Assembly: GCA_033439765.1 (NCBI GenBank)
Contig: JAULSN010000004.1
Span: 5,466,001 to 5,530,000 of the forward strand
Direction of reading: 5' to 3'
Source of the DNA: Lasiosphaeria ovina
Lineage: Eukaryota > Ascomycota > Sordariomycetes > Sordariales > Lasiosphaeriaceae
Length of the DNA stretch: 64,000 nucleotides
Shown: one piece after another, positions 57,189 through 64,000 of the stretch
Position numbering within the stretch: position 1 is the first letter of the stretch
Layout of the letters: every line of letters starts with the position of its first letter
Notes under the pieces: generated by a model
Databases searched by the model: none
Told to the model about the DNA's origin: nothing
The model's input: the letters and a program-made list of their open reading frames with translations, nothing else
Translations under genes and position numbers: made by a program

Positions 57189-57849
57189 CGTACTGTACCT
57201 TGAATCCCTCAAGCCACTAGTCGGCGACAAAGGCGTTTACGCGGCGAAGAATCAATAAAGCAATTTCAACCTGCACAGACGACTTCGGATCTGCTCAGGC
57301 CAGCGCTAAAACCCGCCGGCTCGATGCAGACCTTCTGCAAGTGACGATATTTGATATCTGCGTCTTAATTATTCCACAGCCTGGTTTGGGCCACGGGCAA
57401 ACACAAAAAAGAGGTTTCCTCTCACCTCAGCTTGAAAGTGCCTTGGCCGGTCGGTGCCCCTCCAGATCCGCGGCATTGGTGTGCGTCACGGTTTGCCTCT
57501 CGGCTTCTGGTCCACTGGAGGCGACAGCACTGAAAGGACCGCGACGGGACGCTAGGGGCGGGAGAGCCAATGATAGGCTGCGCTCGACGAGGCCCAAAAA
57601 CCCAAATGCAGAAGAACGAAGAGCGGCAAACCAATCCGTTGCGTCGGTCGACTATTCAGGAGAAGGCAGAAAACTAATGGAAAAGAAACAGAGAACGCCC
57701 TACCCGTTTTGTTTTGTGCAGCCGCGGTGCCTTGCATGTGTCGCCCCCAGCCAAGTGAAGTTTAGTGGGTGATGAAGATGGAAGTGTCCGTGTTTCGCGA
57801 CTCTGCAAGTACAAGCCCTGCCCCATTCGGGCGGCCGCGATCGAAACAT

Positions 57850-57905
57850 GTCGCCAGTCGCCAACAGTCGCCAATCGCCAGTCGCCAGTCGCCAGTCGCC
57901 AGTCG
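57850..57905. repeat. GTCGCCA heptanucleotide repeat
   Basis: Head-to-tail, partly degenerate copies of GTCGCCA / CAGTCGC within the spacer; no coding use is seen. Confidence 0.85.
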
Positions 57906-58969
57906 CCCGCGGCCAGTCATCCAGCCGTCATGCAGTTACACTACCTTGCCTAGTGCCCGGCCCAGGGGCTCATTGTGTTGCACACTTCCTCTATTCCGTA
58001 GGTAAACTTATTGATCAACAAGCCCCGCGAGCGCGAGGGGGAAATGTTTGGCAACATGGATGAACGACGAATGATGAATGGATGGCTCGCTGGAAGGCAT
58101 CCGTGACGGAGCCCATCCGATCCCTTGGGGCCGTGCAAAGGAAACACGGCTAGCTACCGGCCGCAGATCGTTGCGGGTCCTGCTCGCTGGCTGGCTGTGG
58201 CCTCGTGCTGTCTTCTGACTTCTCTCATCCTGACTGTGCCGACAAGAGACCCTAATAAAAGGGGAAAAACAGCTCAGTTTCAGGAAAGAATAGAAGGCAC
58301 TATGTCGGGCGTGCTTAGGTGCTGTGAGCGGTGGCCTTGTCAACCTGGCTGGCTGGCATGTTGCTTCCTCCGGGATTTTCTCTCCTGATGTCTTGGCCTC
58401 TGTGAAAGCGACCAGCGACCCCGAGGGGGAGAAAGAAGGGATCCGAATGCACAAACGATAACTGGCCCAAGATTGGATGGCCCACGAGACCCCCCCTTCT
58501 CGACTCTCTCGTCATGGAAGAGCGGGCCCTTTTGTGGCAATGCGGTGCAGTAGGTCGCGACCACGAGCGTGGTGTGCTCGCGTCCAAGAAAAGACTGAGA
58601 CATGGACTTTGAGTGCGGCACCGTCGACGGCACACGACTGGCTGGGGCGCCGAGCCTGGTGTGTAGCGCCGCCCATCCGATACATGATGGACCCCCGGTT
58701 TTGTAAGCGCCAACTGGTCCTCGGCCACCCCCCGCCAGCCTATCAGCGCCGGCCCTGCTGCAACCTCACCTCTGCCCGCAGGCCCTTCCACTAACTGACG
58801 TTGAAAGTCAGCGCTGAGCACAGAGCCGAGAGGCCAGAGGGCGGCGCTCAGCCCGGACGACAGGCGCACTTGGGCATTGTATTACATGTACATCTCTACA
58901 TGTACATATGTACACTAGCCATGTGTGCGTGCCCATGGGTGTGTGTGCGACCATGTCTTGTCGGCAGGC

Positions 58970-59002
58970 TAGGTAGGTAGGTAGGTAGGTAGGTAGGTAG
59001 GT
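58970..59002. repeat. TAGG tetranucleotide microsatellite
   Basis: About eight perfect TAGG copies. Shorter TAGG or TACC runs recur through the intergenic parts of the window. Confidence 0.92.
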
Positions 59003-59389
59003 GTGAGGTGTGTGTTGTGTGTGGTATGGGGAAAGTGGAGGGGGCGGGCCTGTCTCTTGACAACCTGCCTGCACCACGACAGGACAGCAGCCAGAGGCAG
59101 AGGGAGGCAATAAAGATGCAATGCTCCGCCGTCCGCGCCGTAGCTTTGCGAGCCTCCTCGAAGTCTTGTCTTCCTCCTAGTCCTAGTTCCCGCTCCCGCC
59201 ATGGTGAGCTTGCTTCTCTCCATCTACTGAGACGAGTCGCTGGTCGCTGGTCGTCGGTTCGTCGTAGCTCTCTGTCCTTCCTTATCCCCCTCCTCGATGG
59301 GCTCGAAGGCATGAGGCATCTGCCCCGTCATCGCCGGCTTCGTCTGCGTCTGCTTCCGCTCCATCTGCACCACCGTCCCCGACGGCAGC

Positions 59390-60527
59390 ATGGCATCGCC
59401 TGAGCCGCACAACTCGTGGCTCCGTTCGATATGTTGCGGGTCCGACGAGCCACCTCGCACGCCAAGTAAGTCAGACTCCAACTGAGCCCACTCGGCGGGG
59501 ACACACGGACTCTCCGTACCCAGTTCTTGTTGCCTTGTTGCCGGTTGACACATCTCACGCCCTTTCTCTTCCCTTCCTTTCTCATCACATCACCACGGTT
59601 GCTTATAAGTCGACAGCTAGCGAGAAATCCATCACCGTCCTCCGGGACCAACCCGCTTTCATCCCACCGCCCTCAGCAGTGCCGGCATGGTCCAACGAGA
59701 GGACTTATGAGAAGACCCTGCAGCGAGAAAGAGAGAGATTGGGCACTTGGAGGTCAAGCAGCCGGGGCAGCGCCTCGTCATCCTCCTTCATGGCGCACTG
59801 GCACCAAAGGGCGTCGTCCTCGAGACCGTCATCTCGCCGGCCGCAGATATCGGGTCCAACGAACTTCCGCCATCTGCACTCAGAGTCGTTCCAGTTTGCC
59901 GGCGCCCAGGGCTCGCCGGGGACTTACATGTCGCCGTATATCCAGGAGCGGCCCATGTCGTTCCGGCCGCTCGAGCTAAGCATCTACGCGCCCGAGAACC
60001 AGCTCTCACCCATATTACCACATCTTGCTGGCGTCGACGACCTCGTCTCGCCGCCGCCACCTGCGCACACCTCGCCCGGCTCCAAATGGGACTCGAGCAC
60101 CGCAACCCTCACCCACGAGCGGAGCTACTCGTCCATGTCCTTCCACCTCCCACGCAAACACCTCCGCCAGGGGTCCAACATGTCTCAGGCCTCGCAGAAC
60201 TCTCTCACGCCGCCCAGGCAAAGCTCGCTGAACCCGCCCAAGATCCCGCCAAAGTCGAAGGCGCGCGCATACACGGCGCCCAGCGTCGACAGGATAGTCG
60301 AGCGCATCGCCAGCGCCATCCTCGAGAAGGAGCGGTTGGAAGCCGAGATCGAGTCTGTCATTGAACGCCAGAGCATCTACATCAGCAGCCGTCCATCGAC
60401 TGCCTACAGCGTACGAAGTGAGTCAGATCGCGCGTTCCCCCTTTCCAGTCCCATTTCCATTTCCGTTCCCATTCTCACTCCCATTCCCCTTCCTCCACCC
60501 TCCCACCTGCACCTCGGCATCTGCTTC

Positions 60528-60581
<54 letters not shown>

Positions 60582-61569
60582 CACCACCCCCAGGATTTCC
60601 ATGCTGACAGGCTCGCCCAACCCAGACTTTGAACCAATGCCGTCGATTCCGGCGCTTCCTGCTGCGGCACCGTCGTTTGCAGAGCGGCTCAGCACCGAGG
60701 GCCGGCCACGAACTGCGCCGTCTCGGATTTCCAACAACGCGTGGGACTCGCCCTCGCCGCCCCCGCCGCCACCGCCGCCCTCGCAAGACAAGCCCCTGGC
60801 ACTAGCAGCTGCCGCATTTGGCTCTCATCCAACGCAGCCGCAACTGCTGCAGCAGAGACGAAGGAGCCCCGGAGGCAGCCGCTCCGGGCGGTCCGGAGAG
60901 AACTCGATATCGTCGTCGCCCAGGCAGCAGTTCAACGACGGCACCGGCGGCAGCAGCAGCAGCAGCAGCCGGCCGCTGGCCCCGCCGCTGCCGCTGGTCC
61001 TCCGGCCGCCGCTGCGCAAGAAGAAGTCCTTCTCAAGGGTGTCGAGCTGGCTCTTCCCCAACATCGGCGGCGGCAGCAGCAGCAGCGGCAACGCCGACGA
61101 CGACCAGACACAGCAACAGCAGCAGCAGCACCGCCGCGACATCAGCCTCGACTCCATCACCAACAAGCCCAAGCCGGTGCGCGGTGGCGAGGGCTTCTAC
61201 CAGTGCGTGGCGCCGCCGCGCACGAGCATGGACACGCTCGAGTCGGCGTCGTCGTCGACGTGGGAGACGCGCGACGAGGATGACGAGGACGAAGACGACG
61301 ATGACGACGACGACGAGTTCAGCAAGACCCACACCGTCCCCACCACCACCTGGTCGCCCGGCAGCAGCCCCGTCATCCAGAACACGCCGAAACACACGCC
61401 CACCATCGAGCAGATCACCGAGTTTGCCGCCGCCGCCGCCGCCGGGTCCGTCCTCAAGGTCCCCAGCAAGGCCCGGCCGAGCCAGACCCAGACCCAGACC
61501 CAGACCCAAACCCTGGGTGTCGGTCAGGACCAGGGCGCTCGGCCGCTGAGCGTGGGCGTGGCCTATTAA
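59390..61569 (+). CDS. Ser/Pro-rich hypothetical protein with an acidic run
   Basis: Model: 59390-59465, 59617-60417 and 60626-61569, about 606 residues; an acceptor at 60611 would add five residues. The start MASPEPHNSWLRSICC and its GTAAGT donor are inferred from frame, because the long frame of exon 2 has no ATG upstream of its conserved part. I do not recognise a domain. Visible features: Arg/Ser-rich stretch with GTWRSSSRGSASSSSF, a short helix likely to form a coiled coil (IVERIASAILEKERLEAEIE, about residues 255-275), a poly-Pro run (PPPPPPPP), Gln runs encoded by CAGCAG repeats, and near the C-terminus an acidic run (DDEDEDDDDDDDE) and QTQTQTQT. Low-complexity composition suggests a disordered, perhaps phosphorylated cytoplasmic or nuclear protein. 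The second intron contains a GCCTGT hexamer array. Confidence 0.55.
60529..60581. repeat. GCCTGT hexanucleotide array inside an intron
   Basis: About nine copies near the 3' end of the second intron of the Ser/Pro-rich gene, between 110 and 160 bases after the donor. It is pyrimidine-rich on the sense strand, so length changes could alter splicing distance. Confidence 0.9.
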
Positions 61570-63821
61570 TGTCACATTTTTCTTCTCACTTTGCACGATT
61601 TTTATTTATTTTTCTTCATATTTAATGCAAGGCGATCGATTGTTTTTGTTATGTACTCGGCATATATAGATTAACCAAACTAGGGAGGGGGCTTTTTTGC
61701 TTGTCTTCTTTCTCGTTTTTGTTTTACATATACTCCCTTTTTGGATCCCCGTTGTGGGCGAAAAAAAAAAAGTGCACTACTGTGGCATTTTTGTCTACGC
61801 GGCAGATAGAACGGGCAAAAACATCTTGGATATACCTGCTTGGTCGCCTGGCCTGGCCTGGACTTGACCGAGCTGGACTGGAACAGGGAGGGAAGTGTGG
61901 GGGCCGGTGGTTGACAGGGCGAAAAGGGCTTGATGTCTTTTCTGGAACTCGTGCGACGGGACGGAGGGTGGTTGGGAATTCGAGGCCATGGGTCATGTAA
62001 GTTACATGTTGGTGATGGTGGTGGTGCTGGTGGGTTGGGTCGGTTGGTTGGTTGGGGTCGTTATATCATCAGCTTCTGTTGGGGGTGTGGGACGAGGGAT
62101 TGGAGGAGGGTTGCATGTGCTGGGTTGGTGCTTATGATACCATTGCTTTTTTTTGCTGCAAAATTGAAAGAACCCGTTTGTTTGGGGGCTATTCGCTGCG
62201 TATATCCAATGGATCGTTCCGTTTCATGACTTGTTTGTTGCGGTGTTGCGGGTGAGGCTTGGAAGCAAACACCCCTGTTTGTGAAACATACATTAGGTAG
62301 CGGTTTTCGAAGACTCAAGTGTCAGCCAACAGAGTTTGAACAGACAGAGAAGCTCACGTAATTCGCACCGCGCAAGTTGCTGCCGGTTCCAGAACACCGT
62401 ATCAGTACTGCCGGACTGGGGTTCGGGTTTGCAGTTGGCGATGGCCGTCATCTCGGTGCAAGTGTGTTTCAAATTCCCAATATTGGTTGGCTGCAACACG
62501 GCGGCTTCGCCCGCTCCCTCTCGCTCTCTCTCTCCGCGTGCAAGGCCGCAGGGCTGGCTTTCCCGCTCGGTTTCCCGGAGAAAAGGTGCTAAAAATAGAC
62601 CTGTCAGAGAATTGACCGCCTTGAAGTGATCAAGAGTCCGCTGTTTGGGGCAGCGCCCGCACGTGGCCGCGTCGTGATGACGATCATTTGGGCTTCTTGA
62701 TTGCTGTTGTTGGTGCTGTTGCTGAGCACCTTACACAGCTGTCATCAAAACACTGAATACAAATCCGCACGTGGGCGTTGCGTCATTTGCGCAAAAGTTC
62801 CATACTTGCACGAGTGTGTCTGTGTCCAACGGGCAACAAGTGAAATCGGGTTGCGGATCTGTCCCGATTTTCTCGGCCGAGATGTCAGAGAAGAACCGAG
62901 CCGTCCTCAACCGCAGTGCAGTGCTGGCAGCGCACGAGCTCCCAGCCACTCTCCCCCATTCCAAGAGAGTGATCACAGTTAATTCGCCGAAAATGTAATG
63001 TGAAGCCTGTATACTGACCTCCACGCGCTGTTGTCAAACGCGAGAATATACGCGACCGCATATGTGTATCTCTGGCACGGCCGCTATCACCAAGGTTGCC
63101 GCGCGATTCGGGGTGCTTCGTACCTTGCAGAGAGCGGCCGCCCTGGCGTGAACTGCCGGGTCAGCAGCCATTCCCGAGCCTTATAAGTTTCCGGACAATT
63201 AGCCAGCGAACGGCGAGGCACCAATGTCTGTGCTGTTTGGTGCCAATATCCGCCCAGTTTCTCCTGGCTAGGCCGATTAGAAAGCATGGCGACAAATAAA
63301 TCTCAGTCTCAAAGGACTTCGTGCTTTTGGTGTCGTCGAAGTGAATCGTGCGCACAGACTTCGAGCCTCGTCCGCTAGCGGGACCCAACTCAGCCCGTCT
63401 TGGGATGTGGGGGGGATCTTCAGCTGGCCCCAAACACGACTATGGAAAGGCGGCAGGTCCCCCACGAGCAGCATCCCTGTTGGCTGGCGACGACGACGGT
63501 CTTCTCCAAGACATGTGGCGTCGCAGAAATGAAGACAATTTCTGGGCACCGTGATTGTGAGTCTCCTGGAAGCAGTATACATACTCCGTAGTAGGTGTCT
63601 TGCCTCATGACTGCACCTGCCAATTGTCGACAAATCTGCAAATCTGCGGTGCCGTCAGTCTGAAGGACCGTTTGCGCCCGGACGCCGTCACGCTGCCCCT
63701 CGGTCCACTCCTCCGTCACCACTGATGAATCCCGGCAAAGAGAGAATCAAGGTTCGATACTACCCAGCACAACCGAAGCACGCTGCATACGCGAGCCCGG
63801 CCGGCCTAGACTGCCGCAACT
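61570..63821. promoter_or_regulatory. Spacer upstream of the right-edge gene
   Basis: 2.25 kb between two plus-strand genes, beginning with T/A-rich 3' UTR-like sequence and containing TGGTTGGTTGG runs near 62035-62055. No convincing exon, tRNA or mobile element is seen. Confidence 0.45.
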
Positions 63822-64000
63822 ATGGGGTTCTTGGACACGATGGCGTCACTCAAGCGCCTGCTCCCTCGTGGGAGCCCACCCAAGTACACGTCTCTACCCA
63901 ATGACGAGCCTCATCGGCGCCGTGAGGACGAACAACCCGCGAGCGCCCGCCCGAACCACAACAAGCTTGCACTCAAGCCCGCCGCCGCTGCCGTCATGAT
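63822..64000 (+). CDS. 5' part of a gene cut by the window edge
   Basis: An open frame starts at the ATG at 63822 (MGFLDTMASLKRLLPRGSPP) and runs off the window after 59 codons. The visible part is basic and polar (HRRREDEQPASARP), then KLALKPAAAAVM, which could be the start of a signal-anchor helix. Coding-like composition and a clean ATG make it likely real, but no family can be assigned. Confidence 0.5.
   Translation, partial: MGFLDTMASLKRLLPRGSPPKYTSLPNDEPHRRREDEQPASARPNHNKLALKPAAAAVM

Larger units (their letters stand above)
56157..59389. promoter_or_regulatory. Long divergent spacer between SEC62 and the Ser/Pro-rich gene
   Basis: 3.2 kb without a supported gene. It holds a 25-bp perfect palindrome (56556-56580), a tandem duplication (57064-57188), GTCGCCA repeats (57850-57905) and a TAGG array (58970-59002). 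Open frames up to 184 codons (minus, 58315-58869) show no domain or plausible intron structure. Confidence 0.45.

Overview
The window looks like nuclear DNA of a filamentous ascomycete, probably a sordariomycete. Genes carry short GT-AG introns (about 50-260 nt, many with CTAAC/CTGAC branch points). Coding exons are GC-rich, intergenic spacers are long and full of microsatellites, and the proteins are typical fungal housekeeping types (END3, SPO7, SEC62, TDP1, a CLD1/CGI-58-type hydrolase, a SPO14-like phospholipase D). I found no rRNA, tRNA, CRISPR array or recognisable transposon. Exon boundaries were assigned by hand from splice sites and reading-frame continuity.

Layout, left to right. 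An ETHE1-type persulfide dioxygenase (+) faces a giant Thr/Pro-rich GPI-anchored mucin-like protein (-). About 4.8 kb of apparently gene-free DNA follows, then a secreted/transmembrane Kelch-like receptor (+), an EPS1-type membrane protein disulfide isomerase (-), tyrosyl-DNA phosphodiesterase TDP1 (+), acyl-CoA-binding protein (-), an AIF/FSP1-like FAD oxidoreductase (+) and endocytic adaptor END3 (-). Between 28.5 and 30.4 kb lies the most interesting locus: two tail-to-tail genes resembling the fungal branch of the Tse2 ADP-ribosyltransferase-fold family. The plus-strand copy is intact. The minus-strand copy keeps matching intron positions but seems broken at its first splice junction. Then come a large low-complexity, probably nuclear protein (-), a CX5R dual-specificity-type phosphatase (-), a SPO7-like subunit (-), the CLD1/CGI-58-like hydrolase (+), a GNAT acetyltransferase (-), an unusual kinase with a possible FHA region (+), phospholipase D with an 11-nt microexon (+), SEC62 (-), a Ser/Pro-rich hypothetical protein (+) and a gene running off the right edge (+).

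The genes do not form one pathway or an obvious metabolite cluster. Several act on lipids and membranes (acyl-CoA-binding protein, SPO7, CLD1-like, phospholipase D) or in the ER (PDI, SEC62), but this is probably chance. Strands alternate, with many convergent and divergent pairs and spacers of 0.3-4.8 kb in which I see only simple repeats and short palindromes.
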